Source: Halioglobus sp. (GTDB taxonomy: Bacteria > Pseudomonadota > Gammaproteobacteria > Pseudomonadales > Halieaceae). Taken from it: DNA of 64,000 nt. The stretch lies in NCBI GenBank assembly GCA_020443345.1, contig JAGRIH010000043.1, forward strand, positions 1 to 64,000. The letters run 5' to 3'. Both the position numbers and the translations under genes were made by a program. This document shows, one piece after another, positions 42,552 to 52,231 of the stretch. The notes below the pieces were generated by a model. The model saw only the letters and a program-made list of their open reading frames with translations, was not told the DNA's origin and searched no databases. Numbering within the stretch: position 1 is the first letter of the stretch; each line of letters begins with the position of its first letter.

Positions 42552-43906
42552 ACAGCTTACTCGACACCTTCGGTCCCGCTGCACTGGCACTTGTGGCGGC
42601 ATTGGCTGTCTTCGGGACCGCGTTCCTGTTCAAAACCAAGCCCATCTACCTGCTGGTTCTGCATATAACAAGCCGCATTATTCTGGACAGCGCTCCTGAA
42701 TATACCTACGCCAATTTAGTGGGCGGACTGTCCCTAATGCAATTCTATTCTGTCGGATTCGCCGCCACCGGCTGGTTATACCTTTTCCTGCGGGGCCGTA
42801 TGACATGGCATAGTTATTCCGCTCCACTTGCCGCACTCGTTGTCGCTTACGCCGTAAGCGCTACTATCCACAGCGCCTGGCTGGAATTTGCCACGTCCGC
42901 GTTGCGCTGGTTCTACCTGTGGGTGCTGATAGCCCTGACACTGTACGCCATGAGTGAAGACGGCGAACGCAGCCTGATGTTCGGAATCAGTGTTGCCGGG
43001 CTCTACGCTTTTGCAAATCAAATGTATTCCGTCGCTACCGACTCGCCCAAGTGGGGTGCGGGCATGTGGACCTACGTCGGGACCTTCAAGCACGAGAGCG
43101 ATCTGTGTTTCATTCTGGTGATGTTGACCCCGCCGGCATTCTACTTCCTGAGTTGCAGCCGGAACATCAAAGATAAACTTGTTGGCATCGCCTGTCTGGG
43201 GGCGACCTGTGTCGGGTTGTACTACGGCGCATATCGAAGTGTCTGGATAGCATTTGCTGCGTATGTAGGCCTGTATCTGTGGAATCGTTACCTGCGTGGT
43301 AACATGACGAGCAGAGCAATCTGGACCAGCGTGACCCTGGCCGGCGCCGTGGGAATAGGTGTGACCGTGGGGCCCGCAATCTTGAGCAAAACACACGATC
43401 TCATCGCCTTTGTCTCGAATCCGCAGGAATATCTGGATTTCTCCGGAAACGCCGAAAAAGTCGGCTTGATGTCCGGGAGAGTCGACTTGATCAATTCCTA
43501 TATGAGCCTCTATCTCAACTCGGGTGTACATGTATTCTTTGGCGGAATCGGGCCGGGAGAGGGCAGTACCGAGGTCGGCATCTACGCTCACAACGAGTAT
43601 CTATCAGCTCTGGTGGAAACGGGCTTGATAGGATTGATTGCGCTCCTGTGGCTGATGCTGCGTTACATATCGCGTGCATCAGCGCTTAGCCACCATGACG
43701 CGATTGGCGCCCAGGTCGCGGCGCCATTTTTTATAGTCATGTGTGTATCGAGTCTGGGTACCATGCCGTTTCGTGACATGCGGGCAATGTTGGCGATGGG
43801 GCTCATGATGGGTATCACAGAGTGGTACGCGAATGAGCGAAGCCGAAGCGAACAGCCTCGATACTCATCATTGAATACAGAAAATAAAGTAACGTTTCTT
43901 TCTTGA
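42548..43906 (+). CDS. O-antigen/EPS polymerase (Wzy/ligase family membrane protein)
   Basis: A 452-residue polytopic membrane protein with about ten to twelve helices. The Wzy_C-like region has the large periplasmic loop with MSGRVDLINSYMSLYLNSGV, FGGIGPGEGS and the HNEYLSALVETGLIGLI motif characteristic of O-antigen ligase/polymerase enzymes. It likely polymerises undecaprenyl-linked repeat units. TTG 42548 overlaps the stop of the ugd remnant (TTGA), and a better-supported alternative start is not apparent. The sulfotransferase gene follows after 6 bp. Confidence 0.88.
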   Translation: MNSLLDTFGPAALALVAALAVFGTAFLFKTKPIYLLVLHITSRIILDSAPEYTYANLVGGLSLMQFYSVGFAATGWLYLFLRGRMTWHSYSAPLAALVVAYAVSATIHSAWLEFATSALRWFYLWVLIALTLYAMSEDGERSLMFGISVAGLYAFANQMYSVATDSPKWGAGMWTYVGTFKHESDLCFILVMLTPPAFYFLSCSRNIKDKLVGIACLGATCVGLYYGAYRSVWIAFAAYVGLYLWNRYLRGNMTSRAIWTSVTLAGAVGIGVTVGPAILSKTHDLIAFVSNPQEYLDFSGNAEKVGLMSGRVDLINSYMSLYLNSGVHVFFGGIGPGEGSTEVGIYAHNEYLSALVETGLIGLIALLWLMLRYISRASALSHHDAIGAQVAAPFFIVMCVSSLGTMPFRDMRAMLAMGLMMGITEWYANERSRSEQPRYSSLNTENKVTFLS

Positions 43907-43912
43907 TGCGGG

Positions 43913-44947
43913 TTGCAACGAGTGCATAACAGCGATAGCTCTCCCATATTTATTGTCGGTGCGCCGCGCTCCGGTACCACGCTCACCGCCAAAATACTCG
44001 GCCGGCATCCCGCGATATTTATGCCAGGAGAGACACACTTTTTTGATGACATCTATTCCCGACGCAATGACTTGGGCAGCCCTGATACGAGGAAAGGATC
44101 CATCAATATAGCCTCAGAGCTGTTCTCCTTGTATGGGCGTTACAATGAACCCCGGGATCAGCAGCGACTTGCATCGCTTGTTACCGTGCCGGAGCTCGCC
44201 GAGCAAATTCACGCGCACTGTAAGGATTACGAAGAGATTTTCAGTCTGTTCATGACTCTACAGATGCGCGCGCAGTCCAGGCACATCTGGGGTAACAATG
44301 CGCCGCGCGATATCTTCAGTATTGATGACATCAGTAACTTTTATCCCAACGCAAAAATTATCGTCTGCGTGCGTGACCCCAGAGATTTTCTCGGTTCCTA
44401 TAAAGGTAAGTGGCGAGCCACCGATGATCGAGAGATTCAAAGGCTGAAATCGCTCTATCATCCGGTAATCACCTCATTGCTCTGGTCGACGAGTATGAAA
44501 CAGTTGGGATTGATTCGGGACCTGTTCCCACGTGAATGTGTGTTCATCTCTCCCTATGAGCATCTGGTGTCCTCGCCGGCAGACGTGACAGAGGAGTTGT
44601 GCAAGTTTGTCGGCGTGCCCTACGACGCCAGTATGTTGGCTGTACAGTTCACCAACAGTTCGGATGGCGCCAAATCGACTGCACAGATATTTTCATCCTC
44701 GGTGGGGAAATGGCGGGAACGTATCTCATCAGAGGAAGTTTGGATCTGCCAGAAAATTTGTGCCGGCGCCATGGCGCCGTTGGGATATCGTGCCATTAAG
44801 GTATCTGTGAATCCCCTCACACTCGGACAGCAGTTCCTGAAGACGCCCATCGCTTTGATTACAGCGCTGCGCGCCAACAGACATAAGAGAGGACCTTTGC
44901 TGCCATACCTGACCAGGCGGTTGAGCGCAGTATTTCGCGGAACCTGA
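43913..44947 (+). CDS. Sulfotransferase 5 (heparan-type)
   Basis: A 344-residue sulfotransferase-family protein. The PAPS loop is PIFIVGAPRSGTTLTAKILGRHP near residue 12, the second motif is IIVCVRDPRDFLGSYK, and KWRERIS is seen in the C-terminal part. Start TTG 43913; GTG 43922 is an alternative that drops three residues, and neither has a good ribosome binding site. It lies between wzy and the heparinase-like gene (3 bp away) in the EPS operon, so EPS sulfation is the likely job. Confidence 0.87.
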   Translation: MQRVHNSDSSPIFIVGAPRSGTTLTAKILGRHPAIFMPGETHFFDDIYSRRNDLGSPDTRKGSINIASELFSLYGRYNEPRDQQRLASLVTVPELAEQIHAHCKDYEEIFSLFMTLQMRAQSRHIWGNNAPRDIFSIDDISNFYPNAKIIVCVRDPRDFLGSYKGKWRATDDREIQRLKSLYHPVITSLLWSTSMKQLGLIRDLFPRECVFISPYEHLVSSPADVTEELCKFVGVPYDASMLAVQFTNSSDGAKSTAQIFSSSVGKWRERISSEEVWICQKICAGAMAPLGYRAIKVSVNPLTLGQQFLKTPIALITALRANRHKRGPLLPYLTRRLSAVFRGT

Positions 44948-44949
44948 GT

Positions 44950-46944
44950 ATGAGCACGATCGGCTGGAAGCTGAACAGGCTGCGGTGCATGGGTGCCGCC
45001 GAAATTATCCACAGAATCAGCAATGGGTTGCGTGCAACCCTTGAAGCTCGTGGCTATGGCATCGCCGCACAACCCCCTGCGCCGACGACGGCCAGTTCCG
45101 CCATGCCCTGGGTTGATCCGCTGCCTCTGGCATTCGAACAAACGAAGAATCAATATCTTGCCAGGGCGGATTCTATTCTGGCCGGTCGGTTCCGCGTCTT
45201 TGCCCTTGATCCCGCTGTGCTCGGATTTCCCCCTGACTGGAATACCGACCCAAAAACTGGCCGGAAGGCTCCCCTGACCTTTGGCAAAACCCTCGATTAT
45301 CGCGACGGGGAGAGCGTTGGCGATATTAAATACCTGTGGGAGCCCAACCGCCATCTCGAGTTGGTGGTGCTGGCACAGGCGTGGCACTTGTCCGGGGACC
45401 GTGCGTATCTGCAGGGCGCGAAAACTCTGCTTGATTCGTGGTTTGAACAATGCCCTTATCCCCTTGGCATCAACTGGACCAGTTCGCTGGAAATTTCCAT
45501 ACGTCTGCTCAACTGGTCATTTGCCTGGTACCTGCTGGGGGGGGAGGAGTCGTCGATGTTTGGTGATCCCGCGGGTGCGGCATTTCGGCGTCGCTGGCTG
45601 GATTCCATTTACCAGCACTGCTTTTTCGTCTCAAAACACTTTTCGAGATATTCATCGGCCAACAACCACTTGTTCGGCGAGTATGTCGGCCTGTTCGCGG
45701 GCGCAGTCACCTGGCCGATGTGGCAGGAGTCGACAGCCTGGCGCGTCATGGCGAAGCAGGGCCTGGAAGCCGAGACCGGCGTACAGATCGGGAATGACGG
45801 GGTAAACAGAGAGCAGGCCATCTGGTACCAGCACGAGGTGGCTGACATGATGCTCTTTGCCGGCCTCATGGGCCGGGCCAATGGCATAGAGTTCAGTGCC
45901 GGGTTCTGGGCGAAGCTGAACGCGATGCTGGATTATATTGCGTCGGTGATGGACGTTTCCGGCAATGTGCCGATGATCGGCGACTCCGACGATGCAGTCA
46001 TGATCGAGTTTGCCCCCGAGCGCGATGTTTACAGATCCCTTTTAGCCACGGGGGCCGTGCTGTTCAGCAGAGGTGATCTGAAAGCGAAAGCGTCGCGCTT
46101 CGACGACAAAAGCCGTTGGCTTCTGGGCGATGAGGCTGCAGCGCGATTCAAGGCCCTGGATGCAAATGCGGAAAGCGAGCTTCCCAAACGCCGTTTTCCC
46201 GAAGCAGGCTACTATGTGCTGGGCAAGAATCTGGATTCGGAGACCGAAATCCGACTGGTTGCCGACGCCGGGAGTCTCGGGTTTCTGTCTATCGCGGCGC
46301 ACGGCCATGCAGATGCTTTAGCCTTCACCCTGAGCGTTGGTGGTAACGAAATTCTTATCGATCCTGGTACCTATGCATACCATGCAGGGGAATTTTGGAG
46401 AGACTACTTTCGGGGCACCTCCGCTCACAATACCGTGCGTGTGGATGGCCGGGATCAGTCAGTGGCAGGGGGGAAATTTCTCTGGTTGAAACATGCGGAG
46501 GCGAAATGCTCGGAGTTTATCGTGTCAGATGAACAGGACTACTGGGCCGGCGAACACGACGGCTATCACCGGTTGAGCGACCCGGTTACGCATCAGCGCT
46601 CCGTTTGCCTGAACAAACTAAAAAATGAAATCCATGTCGATGACACACTGTTGTGCCAGCAGCAGCACTTGATCGAGATCCATTGGCACCTCAGTGAACA
46701 CTGTACTGCACAGGTGGAGGGCTCGAATATCCATATCCACAATGGAAGTATCCAGGTTGCCATGCGCATGCCGGATGCGGCCTGGACGCCCGAAATCGTG
46801 TGTGGCTCGGAAGACCTGCCCCTGGGTTGGGTATCGCGAGCATTTGACCGCAAGAAACCCATTCCCAGCATCCGCTGGTCCGGGGAGATTTATGGCACTA
46901 CCCGCTTGCAGACAATTATTGCCATCGACAAAGAAAAGTGCTGA
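44950..46944 (+). CDS. Heparinase II/III-like polysaccharide lyase
   Basis: A 664-residue protein. Residues ~90-350 form the alpha/alpha toroid N-terminal half (WEPNRHLELVVLAQAW, SSLEISIRLLNWSFAWY, NNHLFGEYVGLFAGA, NREQAIWYQHEV), and the C-terminal half is the heparinase II/III beta-sandwich with the metal/catalytic motif AHGHADALAFTLSVGG and DPGTYAYHAG. Family enzymes cleave uronic-acid-containing chains by beta-elimination. No signal peptide is visible, so it may act in the cytoplasm or be mis-started. Inside an EPS operon such lyases trim or recycle the polymer; that implies a uronic acid in the EPS although the local ugd is broken. Confidence 0.9.
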   Translation: MSTIGWKLNRLRCMGAAEIIHRISNGLRATLEARGYGIAAQPPAPTTASSAMPWVDPLPLAFEQTKNQYLARADSILAGRFRVFALDPAVLGFPPDWNTDPKTGRKAPLTFGKTLDYRDGESVGDIKYLWEPNRHLELVVLAQAWHLSGDRAYLQGAKTLLDSWFEQCPYPLGINWTSSLEISIRLLNWSFAWYLLGGEESSMFGDPAGAAFRRRWLDSIYQHCFFVSKHFSRYSSANNHLFGEYVGLFAGAVTWPMWQESTAWRVMAKQGLEAETGVQIGNDGVNREQAIWYQHEVADMMLFAGLMGRANGIEFSAGFWAKLNAMLDYIASVMDVSGNVPMIGDSDDAVMIEFAPERDVYRSLLATGAVLFSRGDLKAKASRFDDKSRWLLGDEAAARFKALDANAESELPKRRFPEAGYYVLGKNLDSETEIRLVADAGSLGFLSIAAHGHADALAFTLSVGGNEILIDPGTYAYHAGEFWRDYFRGTSAHNTVRVDGRDQSVAGGKFLWLKHAEAKCSEFIVSDEQDYWAGEHDGYHRLSDPVTHQRSVCLNKLKNEIHVDDTLLCQQQHLIEIHWHLSEHCTAQVEGSNIHIHNGSIQVAMRMPDAAWTPEIVCGSEDLPLGWVSRAFDRKKPIPSIRWSGEIYGTTRLQTIIAIDKEKC

Positions 46945-47392
46945 AATTCCGCACGAAAGAAGTGTGTTGTTATGCCCGGTAATTTCCGTGATACGCGATG
47001 TATCCAAACGATACCCCTCCGGCCAAAAGGAAGCATGATTCTTAATATCCTGTTGTTTATCAGCCACTTACAACCAAAAAAAAGCATCCCATCAGGCCCA
47101 GGCAATACTGCAGCCGCACCAGCGAGCGCGCTGCGCTCGAGCCATTGTAGGGCGGGAAAATGCGCCTTTGCGACCACTCTGGCGTCCAAACACAGGGGGC
47201 ATTTAACCGCCCGAAGTGGTATCCTTGGCCTGTGCATTTGCGCGCTATGGCCGATGAGAGATCGGGCTTTGGCTGTGGTAGCTTACATTGGCAGTAAACA
47301 CCTCGACGGACAGAGTTCGACCGGAGGAATGCACGTTTTCCAAGTTGTCATCGTAGTTTTGTCTAATCCTCTCGCGGCGCCCTTGGGCCAGG
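46945..47392. other. Intergenic region before the Wzz-like gene
   Basis: About 450 bp with no recognisable gene. A small stem GAGCGC-GCT-GCGCTC (47124-47138) without T-run is the only structure I noted. The following Wzz gene needs a start within this interval or read-through from the EPS operon. No clean promoter pair was found. Confidence 0.4.
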
Positions 47393-49177
47393 ATGACGCC
47401 AGGAGTTAATTCGAATACCACCGAAATGAGCGAACCCAAATCACCTCTGGAATACCTGAATATTGTCAAGCGGCGCAAATTGTCGCTTGTATTGTCGGCC
47501 GTTGTCGTCCTGCTGCTTTTCATACTGTTGGCTATCGGCCTGCCATCCATCTATAAATCGAAGGCTCTCATCCTGATAGAGGAACAGGAAGTTCCACAGG
47601 AGTATGTAAATTCCACCATTGCGAGCTTCGCTGATCAACAGGTTCAGGTAATAAGCCAGCGGGTACTCACTAGCACGAATATTGCGAATATCATCGAAAA
47701 GTTTGATCTGTATCAGCAAAACGGCTTTGATTCCGACATCGCAAGCACCCAGCTTGCCAAAGTGTTCCGCCGTGATATGAAGATGAAGTTGGTCAGCGCC
47801 GATGCCATCGACCCTCGCAGCGGCAAACCCACGGAAGTCACCATTGCATTTACCCTCTCATTCAAAGGCCCCGACCCCGCTACGACACAGCAGGTCGTCA
47901 ATGAACTGGTCACGCTTTTCCTCAACGAAAACGTGCGCGAACGCACCCTTCAGGCAACCAGCACCTCAGAATTTTTAACGGCTGAAGCAGACCGGCTCAA
48001 CGAAGAATTATTGGAGCTGGAGCAACGCCTGGCGGATTTCAAAATCCAGAATGAAGGCAGTTTACCCGACCAGTACAGTTTCAACCTGTCTACGCTCGAG
48101 CGCGCTACTCGTGAACTCTCTAACATAACGCTACGCATTCAGGATCTGGAAAAGCGCAAGATTCAACTGGTTGCGGAAATGGCCCAGCAGAGCCCGACGG
48201 TTCCACTGGTGCTGCCGTCCGGCGATGTCGTGCTCAGCGACCTGGATCGGTTGAAATCGCTGCAGGCAGAGTACCGTCGAAAATCCGCCATTTATCGCAA
48301 CAACCACCCGGACGTCACCCGCCTCGATCGGGAGATTAAAGCGCTGGAGGCGGAACTGGGTGCAGGGGCTGATGTGGGCTATCTTCGCCTGCAACTGCAG
48401 GAGCAAACAGCGCTACTGAAAGAACTGCGCGGGAAATACAATGACAACTACCACGAGGTGCTGAACACCAAGCGCATCATTGAACAACTCAGGAACAGTA
48501 TCGCCGATGCAGATTCTAAAGCTGCCAGGGACCAAACAGCATCCGCGGCGGACAATCCCACCTATATTTTCCTGAAAACGCAGCTGGACACCACGGAATC
48601 AGAATTGCGCTCGCTGCTCGAGAGGAAACGGCAACTGGATGAAAAGAGCGCGACCTATGAAAATCTGTTGAAACGCGGCCCCGGTGTTGAACGGGATTAC
48701 CAGGCCTTGGTGCGGGACTATGATAACGCCAACGCCAAGTACCAGGAGGTTCGCACCAAACAGCGAGACGCCACAGCGAGCAAAACTCTCGAGCAAATAC
48801 AAATGGGGCAGCGGTTTATCTTACTCGAGCCTCCAGCACTGCCGCTCAAGCCGATAAGCCCGAATCGGCGGGCCATCGTCTTCCTGGGTGTGGTAATAGC
48901 GATTTGCGTCGGGCTGGGAGTCGCCCTGGTACGCGAGGGGATGGATGGAGCCATCTATGGTATTCGACAGCTCACCGAGATCATGGGAGAGCCCCCTCTT
49001 GTGGCAATTCCCTACATCGACAATGACGAAGATCGCCGGCGCAGGCAACATGCCTTCGGCTATAGCGTGCTGGCCGCTACGGCTGCCGGGATCATGGTTT
49101 TAGTCTATTTGCACTACATGCTGCAGCCTCTGGATGTCATTTTCTTTCTGGTACTTAACAAGTTGGGGCTGAGTTAA
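47393..49177 (+). CDS. Chain-length determinant protein (Wzz/GumC/EpsF-like)
   Basis: Inner-membrane co-polymerase of 594 residues. The N-terminal Wzz domain has a membrane helix (SLVLSAVVVLLLFILLAIGL), the middle (residues ~180-460) is a long coiled coil (LNEELLELEQRLADFKIQN and following), then the GNVR motif region VERDYQALVRDYDNANAKYQE, the P-rich SPNRRAIVFLGVV second helix and an extra C-terminal membrane segment. No kinase domain is attached; the kinase-like protein is encoded by the next gene, which overlaps by 1 bp (TAATG). ATG 47393 is used, ATG 47426 is an alternative; neither has a clear ribosome binding site. Confidence 0.92.
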   Translation: MTPGVNSNTTEMSEPKSPLEYLNIVKRRKLSLVLSAVVVLLLFILLAIGLPSIYKSKALILIEEQEVPQEYVNSTIASFADQQVQVISQRVLTSTNIANIIEKFDLYQQNGFDSDIASTQLAKVFRRDMKMKLVSADAIDPRSGKPTEVTIAFTLSFKGPDPATTQQVVNELVTLFLNENVRERTLQATSTSEFLTAEADRLNEELLELEQRLADFKIQNEGSLPDQYSFNLSTLERATRELSNITLRIQDLEKRKIQLVAEMAQQSPTVPLVLPSGDVVLSDLDRLKSLQAEYRRKSAIYRNNHPDVTRLDREIKALEAELGAGADVGYLRLQLQEQTALLKELRGKYNDNYHEVLNTKRIIEQLRNSIADADSKAARDQTASAADNPTYIFLKTQLDTTESELRSLLERKRQLDEKSATYENLLKRGPGVERDYQALVRDYDNANAKYQEVRTKQRDATASKTLEQIQMGQRFILLEPPALPLKPISPNRRAIVFLGVVIAICVGLGVALVREGMDGAIYGIRQLTEIMGEPPLVAIPYIDNDEDRRRRQHAFGYSVLAATAAGIMVLVYLHYMLQPLDVIFFLVLNKLGLS

Positions 49178-50133
49178 TGGATTACCTGTACCGGGCGATA
49201 GAGAAGGCGCGCAGGAAACGAGATGGCAACATAGGGAAGATTCCAGCGCCCGGCACCAAGCCTCCGCTTCGTCCCCCGCCCGTCCAACCTGGGGCCGGTG
49301 TGCCCGATCTGTCACAACCCGAAGACGCCCTGCAAGCGTCGGGAACAACTTCTCATTCCGGCGGGGTGAACAAGGCGGCAGCGCCCCGCAAGTCGCCGTC
49401 CACGGTGCACAACCCGGTGACAGCCAAGCGCAAGGCCGCTCCGCCCGCCCCTGCCGTCGTGCATTACTCCAGGACCCGGAAAATCAATCCAGACAATGTG
49501 GATTTGATACAAAATCGAGTGATTGCGGGCGAGATCGACGATCCTAGGGCTGAAGCCTACCGCCAATTGCGCAGCCAGGTATTAAGTACCCTGAAGCGCC
49601 ATCGCTTGAATACTCTGGCCATCACCAGCGCACATCCAGATGCGGGAAAAACCCTGACAGCCGTCAACCTCGCTATTTCCATTTCACTTGAATTGAACCA
49701 GACGGTCTTGCTCGTCGATCTCGACCTGCGCGAGCCGAATGTCCACACCACGCTCAACCTGGAAATTGAAATGGGTATCGTGGATCATCTGCGGCACGGC
49801 GAGGCGCTGGAGAACATACTGGTCAATCCGGGGTATCCGCGACTGGTGGTCCTGCCGGGACTACCACAGGGACACCATTCGTCCGAGTTGCTGACTTCAC
49901 CGGAAATGCAGTCGTTTCTGGATGATATTACCCTTCGCTACTCGAACCGCATCATCATTTTCGACCTGCCGCCCCTGTTGCGTAATGATGATGCGATGGC
50001 CTTCGCACCGAAGGTGGATGCGTGCCTGTTGGTGGTCGAGGAGGGTGTTACCACCGCAAGCGATATGCAACGCTGCATGCAACTGTTGAAGCACTCCAAG
50101 CTGCTTGGCACGATTCTCAATAAGGCGCGGTAG
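49177..50133 (+). CDS. CpsD/CapB-like tyrosine-kinase-type ATPase
   Basis: A 318-residue cytoplasmic partner of the Wzz-like protein. Residues ~25-110 are a Pro/Ala-rich linker; the ATPase core has the modified Walker A ITSAHPDAGKTLTAVNLA, Walker A' LLVDLDLREPNVH and Walker B IIIFDLPPLL. The motif AYRQLRSQ before the core is typical of BY-kinases. The C-terminal tyrosine cluster is absent: the protein ends with GTILNKAR. It therefore resembles the exosortase-type EPS autokinase family but may not autophosphorylate at a tail. The ATPase gene follows 14 bp later. Confidence 0.88.
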   Translation: MDYLYRAIEKARRKRDGNIGKIPAPGTKPPLRPPPVQPGAGVPDLSQPEDALQASGTTSHSGGVNKAAAPRKSPSTVHNPVTAKRKAAPPAPAVVHYSRTRKINPDNVDLIQNRVIAGEIDDPRAEAYRQLRSQVLSTLKRHRLNTLAITSAHPDAGKTLTAVNLAISISLELNQTVLLVDLDLREPNVHTTLNLEIEMGIVDHLRHGEALENILVNPGYPRLVVLPGLPQGHHSSELLTSPEMQSFLDDITLRYSNRIIIFDLPPLLRNDDAMAFAPKVDACLLVVEEGVTTASDMQRCMQLLKHSKLLGTILNKAR

Positions 50134-50147
50134 GCGTAACGACCACG

Positions 50148-51050
50148 ATGTATACCAAGCACTTTGGGTTGAGCGAAAAGCCCTTCAGCCTTATTCCCGA
50201 TGCAGATTCGATTTATTTTTCGCCCGGCCATCAGGCGGCATTTAACATGCTCGAGTTCGGACTGCTGGAATCCGGGGGCATCACTGTAATCACGGGAGAA
50301 GTTGGAGCGGGTAAAACCACTTTGATTCGACACTTATTGAGCCGAATTGATTATCATGAATTGAATGTCGCTTTGATCAATACCGCACACAGTGCCTATG
50401 GGAGCCTGTTGCGTTGGATCACTAATGGCTATCGTATCGATGCCGGGCAGCGCGACGAAGGCGAGCTATTGTGTTTGCTGCAAGATTACCTGATCGAACA
50501 ATATGGGCAGGGCAAACGGTCCGTCGTCATAGTGGATGAAGCGCAAAACATCGATAAATTTCAGATGGAATCCCTCCGATTACTGACCAATATAAATGCC
50601 GACAGGGCACAACTGCTGCAGATAATACTGATTGGTCAGCCGGAGTTGCTTAAAACCTTCAATGACCCGAGCATGTCCCAGCTTGCGCAAAGAGTGTCGG
50701 CCGACTACCACCTGGACCCGCTGTCTCTGCAGGATACCATGAACTATGTTCACCACCGTGTCGAGGCAGTCGGGGGAACGCGGAAGCTATTCGAAGACCG
50801 GGCTTTAATGGCGGTATACTACTTTACCGGTGGCATCCCCCGACTGATCAACACGCTTTGTGACACCGGATTGCTGTTTGCCTATAGCCTGGACCATACG
50901 AGCGTCACGCTCGAGGTGATTATGGCGGCAGTACATGCCAAGCGTATAGGCGGCATACACCGCGCCGGCATCACAACGGATCCCGCCCGCGAAAATGTCC
51001 GGCAGCATTTAAAGAAAATGACGGGGCAGGATATGCAGGATTTACTATAG
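50148..51050 (+). CDS. ExeA-like AAA ATPase (EPS-system associated)
   Basis: A 300-residue AAA protein of the ExeA/GspA-like family, of the type found with PEP-CTERM/exosortase EPS operons. Starts YTKHFGLSEKPFSLIPDADSIY, then Walker A TVITGEVGAGKTTLI, Walker B VVIVDEAQNI, sensor ILIGQPEL and FTGGIPRLINTLCD near the C-terminus. Only the ATPase half is present; ExeA of type II secretion also has a peptidoglycan-binding domain, which this lacks. Its job in EPS export is unknown. Genes on both sides are on the same strand within 30 bp. Confidence 0.88.
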   Translation: MYTKHFGLSEKPFSLIPDADSIYFSPGHQAAFNMLEFGLLESGGITVITGEVGAGKTTLIRHLLSRIDYHELNVALINTAHSAYGSLLRWITNGYRIDAGQRDEGELLCLLQDYLIEQYGQGKRSVVIVDEAQNIDKFQMESLRLLTNINADRAQLLQIILIGQPELLKTFNDPSMSQLAQRVSADYHLDPLSLQDTMNYVHHRVEAVGGTRKLFEDRALMAVYYFTGGIPRLINTLCDTGLLFAYSLDHTSVTLEVIMAAVHAKRIGGIHRAGITTDPARENVRQHLKKMTGQDMQDLL

Positions 51051-51077
51051 GACAGCGGAAGTTCCGGGGAACAATCT

Positions 51078-52193
51078 ATGATCAGGGTGTTACTTTTCCG
51101 ACCCAATGCTGCGGTGGCCGGAGGTGTGGTCAATTATTATTCCATTGTCCTGAACAAACTCAGTGACGATGTTAGAATCGAAGAATTTCTTGTTGGGCGG
51201 CGGGCAGGACTTCTGGGATCAGCCGGACTCTATCCCATACAATTTATTCTCGACTGTCTGAGTCTTGTGTTTCTCCTGTGCACCAGGAAGCATGATATTT
51301 ATCATTTTAACCCATCGCTGAATCGCCCATCGTATGTTCGCGATTGGGTTTTTGTCTTTATACTTCGCGTCTTTCGCAAGGAGAGAATCATAGTTTTTTT
51401 CCGCGGCTGGGAACAGGCATACTTTGAAAACCTGGTCTCTAACAGATGGAAGCGCAAACTGTTTTTGTGGTTTTTGAGTAGAGCTTCCAGGATTATTGTC
51501 CTGGCCTCCATATTTCAGGAAGACCTTAAAAAACTGGGCGTGGCACCTGAGAAAATAGAAATCACCAGCACGACGTTTGACGGATCCATGCTCGCAGCGG
51601 TGGACGTCAAAAAGAACAATGATGTGGTGACATTTTTATTCATGTCACGACTCATAGAGAACAAAGGTATTTTTGAGCTTGTCGAGGCAGCCAGGATTCT
51701 TAAAGCCGAGGGGCAAGACTTCCGGTTGAAAATCGCAGGGTCCGGACCATGTGAGGGAGCAATCAGAGATAGAGTGCACGACAGTGAGATGGCGGATAAG
51801 GTGCATTTGACTGGCTATCTTCGGAACAAGGAAAAAGCACAGGCAATTGTCTCCTCTGATATTTTTATTTTACCCACTTCCCATGGAGAGGGTTGTCCAA
51901 ACTGTATTCTGGAAGCCATGGGTGCCGGCTTGCCTGTTATCTCCACCAGGGTCGGAGGCATTCCGGATATTGTAAAAGAGCCTCAGAACGGCATTCTTCT
52001 CGCAGATGTGGCGCCGGAAAAAATTGCACGGGCCATGCGCGAATATATGGACGACACCAAGCTGCGTACTGCTGTGTCAGAGCATAATCGCGAGCAGTCG
52101 TGGCGGCTTTATGAATCGAACAAAGTGGCAATGTACCTGGAATCAGTCTACACCGAAGTTGCAGCACAACGATCAATAGAAAAACGTCCCTGA
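51078..52193 (+). CDS. Family 4 glycosyltransferase
   Basis: A 371-residue GT-B glycosyltransferase for EPS repeat-unit assembly. The N-terminal domain begins RVLLFRPNAAVAGGVVNYY; the donor domain shows FLFMSRLIENKGIFELVEAA, VHLTGYLRNKEKA and the E-x7-E motif in GEGCPNCILEAMGAG. It also has hydrophobic patches (FILDCLSLVFLLC) that may attach it to the membrane. It stands between the ExeA-like ATPase and the Wzx flippase on the same strand and is less GC-rich than the operon's first genes. Confidence 0.93.
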   Translation: MIRVLLFRPNAAVAGGVVNYYSIVLNKLSDDVRIEEFLVGRRAGLLGSAGLYPIQFILDCLSLVFLLCTRKHDIYHFNPSLNRPSYVRDWVFVFILRVFRKERIIVFFRGWEQAYFENLVSNRWKRKLFLWFLSRASRIIVLASIFQEDLKKLGVAPEKIEITSTTFDGSMLAAVDVKKNNDVVTFLFMSRLIENKGIFELVEAARILKAEGQDFRLKIAGSGPCEGAIRDRVHDSEMADKVHLTGYLRNKEKAQAIVSSDIFILPTSHGEGCPNCILEAMGAGLPVISTRVGGIPDIVKEPQNGILLADVAPEKIARAMREYMDDTKLRTAVSEHNREQSWRLYESNKVAMYLESVYTEVAAQRSIEKRP

Positions 52194-52231
52194 ACTTTTT
52201 GAGCAATTTCTGACGGAACAAGAATAATCCG

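Noticed and set aside
47124-47138. Rho-independent terminator
   Set aside because: Only a 6-bp stem and no T-run follows.
47226-47242. Sigma-54-like GG...GC promoter before the Wzz-like gene
   Set aside because: The GG-GC spacing is 11 bp, not the required 10, and no enhancer or UTR logic supports it.
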